Shown: positions 50,186 to 60,737, numbered from the stretch's first letter. The stretch: DNA of 64,000 bases from Prorocentrum cordatum (GCA_963575745.1 CAUYUJ010017979.1:82509-146508); one strand, 5' to 3'. A program made the numbers and translations. The notes: generated from the sequence alone by a model not told the origin.

Positions 50186-50591
50186 TCAAGACTTCGCACG
50201 TCTGGTTTCGGGCCCTGGGATCGTCAAACAACAGTCCAGGATGAAGAACTGCCCACGGTCGGGTGTTGCCCGGGGTGTCCCTGGTCCAGGGTGGCCCCCA
50301 CGATTTCCTGGCAGGCCCGGACGACCTCCAGAGCACCCCTCACGAGGCTCAGAAGGTCCCATCGGGGGCCTCTTGCTCTTGGGGCCTCCTGGGGGCCCCT
50401 TGGGGCGGAAGGTTCGGATCTTCGGCTCGTGCTCCCTCCCTGGGGCCCCTTGGGGGCCGCCTTGGGACCCTCTTGGGGCCCTCTCGGGCGCCTCTCGGGC
50501 GCCTCGTGGCGCGAGAAACCAGGGGAAGCGATTCTGGGCCAAGGACACCCCTGGCAGGGGTCTGGCCTGGGAAAGGCGTCGGGGACTTCAG
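50186..50591 (+). repeat. GC-rich stretch with 12-bp satellite at 50360-50520
   Basis: GGGGCCTCCTGGGGGCCCCT and CTTGGGGGCCGCC units related to the 12-bp satellite. No gene seen. Confidence 0.55.
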
Positions 50592-50680
50592 GAGGAGGAG
50601 GAGGAGGAGGAGGAGGAGGAGGAGGAGGAGGAGGAGGAGGAGGAGGAGGAGGAGGAGGAGGAGGAGGAGGAGGAGGAGGC
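50592..50680 (+). repeat. (GGA)n array
   Basis: About 29 uninterrupted GGA triplets. Confidence 0.97.
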
Positions 50681-50897
50681 CCAAGTGTCGGGACCGCCGG
50701 CTGCCCGGGCTGGCTGCCCGGGCCGGCTGCCCCGGCCGGCCGGCTGCGCGCCCAGGCCGCCTGCCTCCTCACCCGCCCTTTCACTTTCCCATCCCGCACC
50801 CTCCTCCCGCCCTTCCGCCGATCGCCCCGCGTCCCTGCCTCGACGGCCGCGTGTGCCAGCGGCAGGCGCCCCTCAGGACTCCGATCCCGTCTTCGAG

Positions 50898-53540
50898 ATG
50901 GAGACCGACGTGGACCCTGCCGCTGAGGCGACGGGGGTGGACGAGGGCGCAAAAAGTGGCGCCTCGCCGGCAGCGGTGCAGGTCGACGCGAACCCTGGCG
51001 CTGCGCCGGCGGCGGTCGCAGGACGCCAGATGCAGCGCCCGCCAGATGACGACGACGGAGCCTCAGCGGGAGGTGGGGCGTGGGTGATCTCTGCCCCCTC
51101 CTCGCGCACGCATGCGATGTGCGCGAGCTGCCTGGAGGAAATCCCGGCCAGGCGCCGCGTGTGCGCTGGGGTGGGCCATGCAGGCGCCCGCGTGCACCAC
51201 ATCGGCTGCGCTGCGTCCCACTGCGGGCCGGTCGAACAGCTCATTGGATGGAGCAGCTTGCGCCCCCAGACGCAGGTGGAATCGCAGGCTGCTTTCGGAG
51301 CTGCCGGCGGCGTTGCCGAAGCTGCTGCTGGGACCCGGGCCAGAGCTGTTCCGGGGGCGGCAGCGGGAAGAGCAGAAGGACAAGGGAGAAGACATGAACC
51401 GAGGAACGAGGAGGAGGTTCAGTACGGGGAGTTGCAGCGCATGGAGTTCTGGGATTTGTTGCCCTGGGACCGCCTGCGCGACACGGTGCGCACTGTCCGC
51501 GTGGTTCCTGGGGCCATCCAGTGCGCGGTGGGCGACCTGCGTAAGGCCTTGCGCGACGCCGTGCTCGCGGCCACCACGGAGCAGGAGCAGGCGCGGCTCC
51601 TGAAAACGATTCTCTTCTCGGACCGCCTGCTCTTCGCCGCTGCGCGCAGGCGTCGAGGGGCGCGGGGCCGGAGGGGCGAAACCCTGGCCCGGACCCTGGC
51701 GAGGCGCATCCAGCTAGCGTGGGAAGGCTGTTGGGGCATCCTTTGGCAGGAGTCCGAGGTCCCACCAGGGGAGCTCGGAGCCGCGGCGCCGTCCGAGGCA
51801 CAGCGGCTGGCCCGGGATATCCAGAGCATCGGCGAGGCTCTGGCGAAGGAAGACATGTGAGAGGCCCCGGGAGTCGTGGGCGGACGGGCCCAGGGCCTCC
51901 AACAGCCGCGGGCCTGGCGGTGTCTTCCCAGCCTTTTCCCGCGGGCGGCCGCGCAGCCTGCCTTGTTGGCGGCGGACCCGGAGGAGGAGGGGCCGCTTCT
52001 TGGGGGAACTCCGGGAGGCTTGCACCCGCGCGCCGCGGAACCGGGGGGCCAGGCCAGGCGGCGCGAGGAATGAGCGTTGGACGTGGATGCCTCGCCACGC
52101 GGCTGCCTGGGAGAGTTTCCAGCGTGTGGTCCTGCGGCTGCAGCTCGGCCGGGCCCCCAGGGAGGTGCGCGGACCCTGGCTGTCGGCGCGGATCCAGGCA
52201 GGGGACCAGGAGGAAGAAACCGTGGTGCGACCCCTCGCGCTGGGGAGCGTCCGCAGGCGCGCCGCTTCGAAGGCCGCGAGCCGGACGTTCGCTGGCAGAG
52301 TGGCCGCGGCGCTGGGGCAGAACGAGTGCTCAGTGGGAAGCGCCCGGGGGGCAGAACGCATGCACAAGGCAGCGCTGCTTGACCTCGACTACCAGCCGCG
52401 CTGTTGCAAGGTCAGCCTGGGCGTGAGCAGCGCCCGCAACGAGTTCGACCGGGCGGCCGCGGCGACGGCGGTATCGACCTTGGTCCGCACCTGCTGCCCT
52501 GGGCGCGCCTGGGCTTGTGCGCGGCTGCCACGCGCGTGCACGTGGCGCGCGACGGCGCGCGGACCTTATTCCCGAAGGAGCGCGGCGGGGGCCAGGAAGA
52601 CGCCCTCACCAACCAGTGTTCCCCATGTGTTACCTCGGGGTGCCCGGCGCCGCGGAGCAGGCAACAGCCGCCGCGGCGGAACCGGCGAGGGGGGCACTGC
52701 TACCAGTATGACCTCGACGTCATGTGTAACCCCATCCAAAGCCCCAGCCGCCGAGGAAGCTTTCGCGCGCGCCTGCGCCGCGGTAGGCCTCCGCGGCAAC
52801 CCGGCCAAGACCAATCTGAGCCGGGCCGGGAGGTCGACGTGGCGGCGCTCCCTGGAAGGCGCGAGCTGGAACCCTGGGCCCTGGTACTCCGCCGCGGCGC
52901 GCTGCCGACGGTCCCAGCGACCCCTGCTGCTGCGCCGGCGGAAGGGGGCCTCCTCGCCGAGGGCAGCCCCGAGTTGTCGGCGCTGCAGACAGCCCGCGGG
53001 AGGTTCTGCCAGAGGCTGCGCGCCCTCTGCGCGGCGGGCCAAGGCAAACGCCTGGCGCTCGCCCTCCTGCGCACGAGGACGGGCTCTGACTGCGCGTTCC
53101 TGGCGAGCACCTGCGGCGTCTGGCCGCGGAGTACGCGCGCGCGCGCTGGGCGAGCCGCTGGGCGACGCCGCGCGCGGGAAATTCTTCCTCGCCGGCGCCG
53201 CTGGAGGCCGCGGGCTGCAGAGCGCGGAGCTCGCGGCCCCCACGGCGAGCGCGGCCTCCTGACACCTTTGCGTGCCGCGCTGCCCGTGGCGGCTCGGCCT
53301 GGAGACCGCCGCCGCCCTGGCAGCGCTGCTGAGCCCCTGGGCGCGCCGCGCCTTGCCGGCGGCCGCGGCGACGTTCCGGGCCGCGCTGGGGTGCGACGCC
53401 GCCCGCGTGGGCGACGAGGCACTGGCAGCTACGCAGCGCGCCGTGGCTACGGCCTATCTCGCTGCGGCTGCCCGCTTCGCCGCCGACGAAGCGGCCTCGG
53501 ACCCCTCGGGCCGCGGGCACTGCGACGCTGCTGGGGCGGG
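50898..53540 (+). pseudogene. Non-LTR retrotransposon polyprotein: Cys/His-rich N-terminus plus decayed reverse transcriptase
   Basis: ATG 50898 opens a clean 320-codon frame to TGA 51858. Residues 75-120 form a zinc-binding-like block (CASCLEEIPARRRVCAG, then H..CAASHC), followed by a conserved helical block (MEFWDLLPWDRLRDTVRTVR, LLKTILFSDRLLFAAARRRR). Reverse transcriptase pieces follow in changing frames: VVRPLALGSVRRRAASKAA (52222-52280), motif A region SLGVSSARNEFDRAA (52420-52465), GGGQEDALTNQ (52585-52615), FPMCYLGVPGAAEQ (52620-52662), then YQYDLDVMCNP (52701-52733) at the YxDD site, AEEAFARACAAVGLRGNPAK (52745-52806) and GRGLQSAELAAPTASAAS (53205-53262). At least three frameshifts, a Gly where motif A usually has its Asp, and a broken YxDD show it is dead. 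Family assignment is from remembered dinoflagellate LINE proteins. Confidence 0.7.
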
Positions 53541-53631
53541 GGTTGCCGGCGGCGCCAGCGGCCAGCGGAACCCTGGGGCACAGGGCCCGAGCCGCTGGGC
53601 GGCCCCTGGGCGCGGAACTGGCGGCGCGGGA

Positions 53632-53632
<1 letters not shown>

Positions 53633-53678
<46 letters not shown>

Positions 53679-53690
53679 GGCGGCGGAGCC
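53633..53690 (+). repeat. (GCT)n run
   Basis: About 15 GCTGCT triplets behind the reverse transcriptase relic. Confidence 0.95.
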
Positions 53691-54014
53691 GGCTGCTGCG
53701 GGGGGTGCGGGCTGCGGTGCGCGCAGGGCATTGGCCGCTGCCCGGGGCGCGGGCGGCCGCGCGGGGCGACTGGCTGGCGGCGCGGCGCGGGCCAGCCAGG
53801 CGGCGCCGGGGGGCCGGGTTGCCTCATCCTCATGGGGCCCGCCGAGCTCCCGTGTAAGGGAGGGTAGAGGCCCCGGCCGGCAGACCCCTCCCCCCTGGGG
53901 GTGGCCGCTGTATCAGACAGCCGGCCACCCATTGGGGGGCCGTATACGGAGGAGTCCGCCGGCTCCCGACCACAGAGCACCGGCTGCGCGGGGAAGACTT
54001 GCGGACGTCTGCTG
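53691..54014. other. GC-rich stretch with an imperfect palindrome
   Basis: CCCTGGGGGTGGCCG (53893-53907) and CGGCCACCCATTGGGGGG (53922-53939) are inverted. No gene was recognised. Confidence 0.35.
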
Positions 54015-55650
54015 GAGGAGGAGGAGGAGGAGGAGGAGGAGGAGGAGGAGGAGGAGGAGGAGGAGGAGGAGGGGGGAGGAGGAGGAGGAGGAGGGAGGAG
54101 GAGGAGGAGGAGGAGGAGGAGGAATAATAATAACAAGAAGACTATTGCGAAGAAAATAATAATAATAAGAATAAGAATGCGATGACTAATAAGAAGAAGA
54201 AAACGAATACGAAGAAACATAAGACGAATAATAATAATAATAATACACAGAAGAATGAGAATGATACTAATAAGCAGAAGACTAATACTAATACTATTAA
54301 GCAGAAGAGTAATACGAATAATACTATTAATAAGAATAATAAGAATAATCATGCGATGATTCCGAATATTAATATAAAGAAGAGTAATGACAATAAGAAT
54401 ACGAATAAGAAGAATAAAGAGCATAATGATAATAGTAAGAATACTAATAAGACTAATAAGAACAAGAATGATAATGATAATGATAAGAAGAAGAAACATA
54501 AGAACAAAACTAAGACGAATAAGAAAACACGAATAATCATAATACTAACAATAATATTAATACTAAAAACACGCAGAACATAATAATACTGATAATAATA
54601 CTACTAATAATACTAATAATATTACTAATACTCATAATAATAGTAATATTAATGATAATAATACTAGTAAGACTAATAATAATAGTACGAATACTATGAG
54701 TACTACTACTAATACTGACAAGAAGAATATTAAGAATAGGACGAATAATACTAATAAGAGGAATACTACGAATACTAATACTAATCATACTAATGATAAT
54801 ATTATTACTAATAATAATACTCATAATAATAATACGAAGAAGAAGACGAATAATACGAAGACGAATAAGAAGAATACTACTAATAATAATAATAGTAAAC
54901 AGTAATAATATTAAGAATAATAATAATAGTAATAGTAATAGTAATAATAATAATCATAATAATAATAAGCATAACCATAAGACAAATAATAAGAATAATA
55001 CGAAGAAGAAGACTAAGAATAAGAAGAATACGAATAATAAGAATAAGAATAAGAATAATAAGAAAAATAAGAAGAAGAAGAAGAATAATAATACTAAGAA
55101 GAATAATAATAATACGAAGAATAAGTATATTCATATTATTAATAATAATACTAAGAGGAAGAAAAAGAAGACTAATAATAATAAGAATGAGAATAATAAG
55201 AAGAATAAGAAGAATAATAAGAATAAGAATAATAAGAAGAAGACGAAACAGAAGAAGAAGAATAATAATAATAATAAGAAGAAGAATAAGAAGAATAAGA
55301 AGAAGAATAAGAATAATAAGAAGAAGAATAATAAGAATAAGAATAAGAATAAGAAGAATAATATTAATAATAAGAAGAATAATAAGAATAAGAATAAGAA
55401 GAAGAAGAGGAGGAGGACGAGGAGGAGGGGGAGGAGCAGGAGGAGGAGGAGGAGGAGGAGGAAGAGGAGGAGGAGGAGGAGGAGGAGGAGGAGGAGGAGG
55501 AGGACGAGTCGAGGAGGAGGGATAGGAGGAGGAGGAGAGAGGAGGAGGAGGAGGAGAGAGGAGGAGGGGAGGAGGAGGGAGGAGGAGGAGGAGGAGGAGG
55601 GGGAGGAGAGAGGAGGCGGAGGAGGAGGAGGAGGAGGAGGAGGACGGGGG
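54015..55650 (+). repeat. 1.6-kb purine-rich triplet array: GGA to AAT/AAG to GGA
   Basis: 54015-54122 is GGA, 54123-55405 is a drifted AAT/AAG/AAC/ACT mixture that stays in triplet register, and 55406-55650 is GGA again. Open frames over it (Asn/Lys, Ile/Leu) are artefacts. Confidence 0.95.
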
Positions 55651-55689
55651 GGCGGGGTGCCGAAGCACACGCCACGACAGCGGAGGCCT

Positions 55690-56345
55690 GGGCGGCAGGC
55701 GCTCGAGGCTTGAGCGTGCCCCGCCGAAAGGAGGGGCTGGAGCTCCTCGTGCGAGCCCTGGCGTTTGGCCCTCGCTGGGGCTCCCCATGGGGCCGCGAGA
55801 CGTGCGAGGGGCGTGCCGACATGAGGTGGGATTTTATGCGAACCCTGGGAATCGGGCTTCGCTTGGGCTCCCTATGCCACGAGTCGTGTGGGGTGTGTGC
55901 TGCCGAAATCACCGGCGGGGGTTCATACGAACCTTGGCATCTGGGTTTCACTTGGAGGCCCTTCTGGGCCCACGGGACGTGTGGGCGGCGCGCCGACATG
56001 ATAGGCGGGAGCTCATACGAACATTTGAATGTGGGCTTGAAGTGGAGCTCCTTCTAAGGGGCCACGAGACTGGCGAGGAGCGTGCCGAAGTGAGAGCGGG
56101 AGCTCACGCGAACCCTAGCAGTTTGGGCTGAATTGGAGCTCCCTGGTGAGTCACGAAACGTGTGGGTGCTGTGCCGAAATGAGAGGTGGGAGTCCATGCG
56201 AACCAGACTGGCATTTGGGCCTTAGTTGGGGGCTTCGGGACGTGCGAGGGCTGTGCCGAAATAAGAGGCGAGAGCACATGCAAGCCCTCGCATGTGGGCC
56301 TTCGGTGGAACTCCCTTTCTGGCCACGAATGAGGGCTGTGCGAAG
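55690..56345 (+). repeat. ~90-bp tandem repeat, about seven units
   Basis: Units hold CACG(A/G)GACGTG(C/T)G followed by GTGCCGA(A/C)ATGA(G/T)AGG(C/T)GGGAG and TGCGAACC. The first three to four units stay in one frame (55710-56057), giving a Cys/Trp-containing ~30-residue repeat (GRETCEGRADMRWDFMRTLG). Later units lose the frame. Confidence 0.8.
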
Positions 56346-56705
56346 ATTTGGCTAATGATGGCGAGAGTGCTAATGCAGATGCCGATGATGATGATGGTGA
56401 TGATGGTGATGTTGCTGCTGATAATGATGATGATGATGCCAAATGGTGACGGTGATGCTGCTGCTGATGATGATGCTGATGATCATAGTGATACCGACGA
56501 TGCTGCTGATGATGATGGTGGTGATGATGATGCTGGTGATACTGATTACGGTAATGACCATGATGATGACGATGAGGATGATGGTGATGATGATGATGAT
56601 GCTGATGATGGTGATGATGGCAATGATGATGCTGGTGATGATGATGCTGATGATGCTGATGACGATGATGGTGGTGGAGGTGGTGATGATGCTGCTGCTG
56701 ATGAC

Positions 56706-56736
<31 letters not shown>

Positions 56737-57040
56737 CTGATGAGGATGGTTGTGGTGGTGGTGATGGTGGTGGTGATGGTGATGGCGATGATGCTCATGC
56801 TGACGCTGATGCTGGTGCTGCTGCTGATGAGGTTAATGATGATGCCGATGATGATGATGCTGACAACGACGATGCTGCTGGTGGTGATGACGGTGACGAC
56901 GACGGTGCTGATGAGCTGATGATGCTGATGATGCTGATGATGCTGATGATGCTGATGATGATGCTGCTGATGATGATGATGATGAGGATGATGAGGCTGC
57001 TGCCTCTGATGATGCTGATGCGGCTGCTGCTGATGATGAT
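56346..57040 (+). repeat. (GAT)n / (GCT)n array
   Basis: GATGAT/GATGCT/GGTGAT triplets. Confidence 0.95.
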
Positions 57041-57454
57041 GGCAGCGGAAGGGCAGGGCAGCGGAAGCACAGGGCAGCGGAAGCACAGGGCAGGCGTCAA
57101 TTCAGGAGGAAGAAACACACACACACGGACACAACAGGTCGTCTATCCCCAGCTTGCCAGTTTGAAGCATATCCCTATCCCTGTGTTTGGCATCACCTCA
57201 CCTCGATGCCGATCTTGAGGGCTCCATCAGTTTCCGAGGGCACACGCCCAAGATTGTCCTCGCTTTCTGCTCGCCCATCTCAGGGATAGGGATAAGTTCG
57301 AGGCTGCGCGATTTTGCTTCGTTTTGCTTCGAGCGATCCCCACCGAAGCTTTCGGCATCACATCCCGAAGGCGCGCGCGCTCACTGGAACGGTGTGCGCG
57401 GGGCGCGGGGGTCTCGGCGGAGGGCAGCGGAAGTTCAAAAGGTAGGCGTCAGCT
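57041..57454. other. Repeat traces, no gene
   Basis: GCAGCGGAAG(G/C)(G/A)CAGGGCA is repeated three times at 57050-57090. AGGAGGAAGAAACACACACA (57100) is an R-like start. GATAGGGAT occurs at 57173 and in relatives near 57282. Confidence 0.4.
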
Positions 57455-57830
57455 CAGGAGGAAACAAGCACACAGACACGTCAAATCGTCGATTCCCAGT
57501 AGAATATGAAGAGTATGGGAAGCGGAGGTCGAAGACGACAATACGGCATGAACACATACCTTCGGCGTTCCGCGCGAATTTCTTCTTGGATCTGCGCTGG
57601 GCCCACCCACCTGGCGGCGCCTCCGGCGCCGCCCCTGGCGCGCTCCGTGCGCCAGCGAGGGGAGTCCAGCGCAGATCCAAGAAATCCGCGCGGAGCGCTG
57701 AAAGTTTCTGCTTGTGGTTTTTTTTTCTTCTTCTGAGTGAGGTATGGGAAGTAAGGGAAGTGGAGGGGGGAGGCGAGCATCCAGAAAACATGGAAGAGAT
57801 GGGGAATCCTGGGATCCGTGTCTATTGGCA
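57455..57830. mobile_element. Dispersed element family R, copy 4, split by a family A hairpin
   Basis: The left part (AAGCACACAGACACGTCAAA, ATATGAAGAGTATGGGAAGC) and the right part (GGTATGGGAAGTAAGGGAAG, AGATGGGGAATCCTGGGATC) are separated by element A copy 6. Confidence 0.7.
57545..57716. mobile_element. Foldback element family A, copy 6 (nested in R)
   Basis: GGCATGAACACATACCTTCG with TTGGATCTGCGCTGGG at the left; CCAGCGCAGATCCAAGAAAT with CCGCGCGGAGCGCTGAAAG at the right. The loop holds GGCGGCGCCTCCGGCGCCGCC-type palindrome (GGCGCCTCCGGCGCC). Confidence 0.7.
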
Positions 57831-57965
57831 GTGGAGACCCATGCCAAGAAACGCCCTGCTTGCTTCCAGGGTGCCCTGAGTATCTGTGGGTTTGCTGTGG
57901 TAAGCGTGGCGTTCCCACACCAGAACTCCATGGACGTCCTGGGGTCTCAGGTATGGGTTCCCAGG
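57831..57965 (+). repeat. Dispersed repeat shared with 410-480 and 4285-4345
   Basis: GACCCATGCCAAGAAACGCC and TCCATGGACGTCCTGGGGTC. Confidence 0.6.
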
Positions 57966-58120
57966 CATGCGACGTCCTGATTTTTTCAGGACGACGTCCC
58001 CGGAAGTCCCGACCCTCTCCCCGGGACCGGTTTGTCGTCCTGACTCGTTTCTTGACGGTCCCGAAGCCCGGCGAGGGCCTCCCGGGCCCGAAAATAGCCA
58101 AAAACCTCCCGCCGTGAGTT
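57966..58120 (-). mobile_element. Foldback element family E, copy 10 (reverse)
   Basis: GACGTCCTGATTTTTTCAGG at the left, TCCTGACTCGTTTCTTGACG in the middle, AAACCTCCCGCCGTGAG at the right. Confidence 0.7.
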
Positions 58121-58380
58121 TTGCTACGACGCGATCGTGTCTGGGTTTCTCGTGGAAGGCTTCTTCTTGTGGAAGGGGCCCCTGCTGTCTGTGTGTGTCC
58201 CCGGGCCCCTTCAGGCGTGGCCCCTTGCTGCGTGCGTGGCTGGGCGTCTCTCTCCGGCGCTATCCGGGCCTCCTAGTAGGGGGGCCGTGTGCGCCGGGCT
58301 CCCGCGGGGTGTGTGCCGCTGCGCGCCGTGGCCTCCAGCGTCGGCGCGAACGAACTGGGTAGGGTAAGAAGGGGTACAAT
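58121..58380. other. No gene assigned
   Basis: GC-rich with CCCGGGCCCC. Open on several frames, no motif. Confidence 0.3.
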
Positions 58381-58600
58381 TCGGGGGTCCCCAAACGGGG
58401 TGGTGACCACACCGTGCGGTGAGTCGGTGGGGATGTGGGGTCACCGCACGGTTTTGGGACTCGGGTAGTTCTCCGAGGATGTCTCGGGCGACAGGGGCGT
58501 CCGGGGTCCCAAGACCGTGCGGTGACGGGTACCGTGCGGTGAGGTCTTGGGGGATTTCGAGGTCACCGCACGGTCTATCACCGCACCGCTTCGGGACTCC
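58381..58600. repeat. Cluster of ACCGTGCGGTGA in both orientations (six sites)
   Basis: ACCGTGCGGTGA at 58411, 58514 and 58531; TCACCGCACGGT at 58441 and 58563; near-match TCACCGCACCGC at 58578. The block can form nested hairpins and borders element P copy 2. Confidence 0.85.
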
Positions 58601-58778
58601 AAAACAATGCCCAACAGCAGTTCTTGTTCATTTTGAATAGGGCTCGCTGTCGGTGTCGCCGCGGCCTGTGTCCATTTCAGACAGAAGGCCGCCTGCCCAA
58701 CAGTGGCCGTTGATGGTTTGGGACAACATTTGTTGTTGGGCATTGTGCCCATTCTTTCGGTGCCCATTTCGGGCGTCC
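58601..58778. mobile_element. TIR element family P, copy 2 (left end lost)
   Basis: Right end TGCCCATTTCGGGCGTCC; internal match to 3135-3308 throughout. Confidence 0.75.
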
Positions 58779-58827
58779 AAATCCGGATGCTGCGCGCGTG
58801 AGAAGCCAGGCGCCGCCCTCTAGACTG

Positions 58828-58983
58828 AAGTCGGGCGGGTCCCTCTACAGGAGGAATATTCCAAAATCGTCAAAAAATAGTTGGGGGACGATTTTTTGAT
58901 TATTTTGAGCATGTTTTGGGTATTTGTTGAGTATTTGTGGTTATTCGCTCAGAATCCGCGTGTAGGTGGACACGCCCGACTTA
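58828..58983. mobile_element. TIR element family T, copy 4
   Basis: AAGTCGGGCGGGTCCCTCTA and GTAGGTGGACACGCCCGACT ends. Element K copy 2 begins directly behind it, which may explain why no clear target duplication is seen. Confidence 0.65.
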
Positions 58984-58985
58984 AA

Positions 58986-59170
58986 GCCAGTCACCGCCCA
59001 CCAGACCACCCCAGCCCAACCCGAAGGCCCCCGATTTGCTCTCCATTCCCAGTGGGGGTGGGGTCGGGGGACAGATGCAAAAACACACACATGAAGCCCG
59101 TGCCCCCCCCACCCGAAATTCGGGTCGTCTTCGGGTGCGGTGGTGGTGGCCTTGTAGGTCGTCAGCCAGG
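58986..59170. mobile_element. TIR element family K, copy 2
   Basis: AGTCACCGCCCACCAGACCA at the left, GGTCGTCAGCC at the right, with CCCGAAATTCGGGTC inside as in copy 1. Confidence 0.7.
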
Positions 59171-59394
59171 CATGTGTGTTTCCAGCTTGTGATCGTTTTC
59201 TTATTCAATCGCTTCGCTCACTCCGCCGGCCCGTATTGCATGATCGCTACTGCTTCGGCGCGGTGAGGATGGGGAGGGGGAGCGGAGGAGGAGAAGAGGA
59301 TGAGAAGGAACGGTGGAGGATGAAGACAAATATGAGGAGGAGGAGGAAGAGAAAAGGGCGGAGGAGGAAGCCTCTCGATGGTATCTTGCGGCGC
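59171..59394 (+). other. GGA-rich patch, no gene
   Basis: GGA/GAA triplets at 59265-59370. Confidence 0.5.
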
Positions 59395-60060
59395 TCTTGG
59401 GGCCAAACAGGGCCGTCGTCCAGATGCTTCTTTGGGAGGCCCTGGGGTCTGTTGAGAGGCCGTTCGGGGGCGCCTGGGAGACATTTTTGAAGCCTTGTAG
59501 GGCCTCTTTTGAGCCTCCTTGGAGCCTCCTGGGGTCTCTTGGCGGCCTCTTGGCGGCATCTTGGACCGTCTTGGGGGCCTCTCGGGGCCTCCTGGGGCCC
59601 TCTTGGGGCGGAAGGCTTGAGATTTCGGTTCGTGGTCCCCATCTTGGGCCCCTCTTGAGGCCGTCTTGGGGCTCTCTTGGGCCGTCTTGGGCGTCTCTTG
59701 GGCTGTCTCGGGGCCTGTTTGGGCTCTCTGGGGGCCTTCTTGGGGGCCTCTTGAGCCGTCTTCGTGCGCTCTTGGGGGCCTCTTGGGCCGTCTTGGAGCA
59801 TCGGAAAGCCGAAAATGCGACAAGGCCAAATTCCTTCCAAAACCATCGTAAAATTGAGGATTTTGGCCTCTCGGGGCGCTCTTGTGACGCCTCTTGGAGG
59901 CCACTTGGAGCGTCTTGGCGGCTTCTTGGGCCGTCTTGGGATCATCTTCGGCGTCTTGGAGCGTCCTTTGGGCGTCTCGGGGGCCTCTTGGGCAGTCTTG
60001 GGGGCCTCTTGGGGCCCTCTTGGCGCGCTCTGGGGGGCCTGAGAGGCCGTACCCAGGAGG
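59395..60060 (+). repeat. 12-bp satellite GGGGCCTCTTGG, third locus
   Basis: CTCTTGGGG-type units with a ~70-bp unique insert at 59805-59870 (CATCGGAAAGCCGAAAATGC) related to 46995-47060. Confidence 0.8.
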
Positions 60061-60737
60061 AAAACCATCTCTGAGTAGACCTTCCTGGGACCTTCCCGGG
60101 ACCTTCCCGGGCTGCGGTCGGGGTACTTTTCGCTGGGGGACCCTCAGGGACCGCCCCGCGCGCCCGAACTAGAAGAATTGTGAACCAGTTACCGGAGATC
60201 TTAGCACGCCTCTGGCCCGTTGGGCCGGCGAATTCATTGTCTTCCCGATCGGCGCGGGCCCTCGCACCCCCCCCATCTGCCCCCCCCCATAGAGTAGATC
60301 CTGGCTCTTTTTTGGCGCCTGCTTCGAGCAGGCGGAGTCTCCCCATATGACGCTCTGTTGCGAACAGTCGCATTCAGCAGAGGTCCAGAGCCAGACCCCC
60401 CCCTCTCCTCCCCCCTTCCGCCCAATGTCGAAAGGCCGAATAAGAAAACGTTGACCTTCCTGGTAGGATCTGGGGCACACGTCGTCAAGGCACGAGCCTG
60501 CTGCAGGCGGTAAGGTCCACTCCTTGCGGGCTCGCGGCAGGCTTAACTAGACCTTTCGCTGGGCGACGAAAAGAGATCCGCTCGCGATTTCGCTGGGCGG
60601 CGATATCCAGCACATCAGCTACCTACAGCGAGGCAGGTCAGAGGGCTCCCACTCGCAGGCCTCTGAAGGTCCGCGGAGGTCACAAACGGCCTCTGGAGGC
60701 CTCCAGATGCTTGAAACGGTAAAGGATGCCAGATTTT
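60061..60737. other. No gene assigned (677 bp)
   Basis: Mixed composition, lower repeat content than elsewhere. The tandem ACCTTCCCGGG at 60089-60110 is the only repeat noted. Confidence 0.3.

Noticed and set aside
54793-55713. 306-codon Asn/Lys-rich frame
   Set aside because: Translation of the AAT/AAG array.
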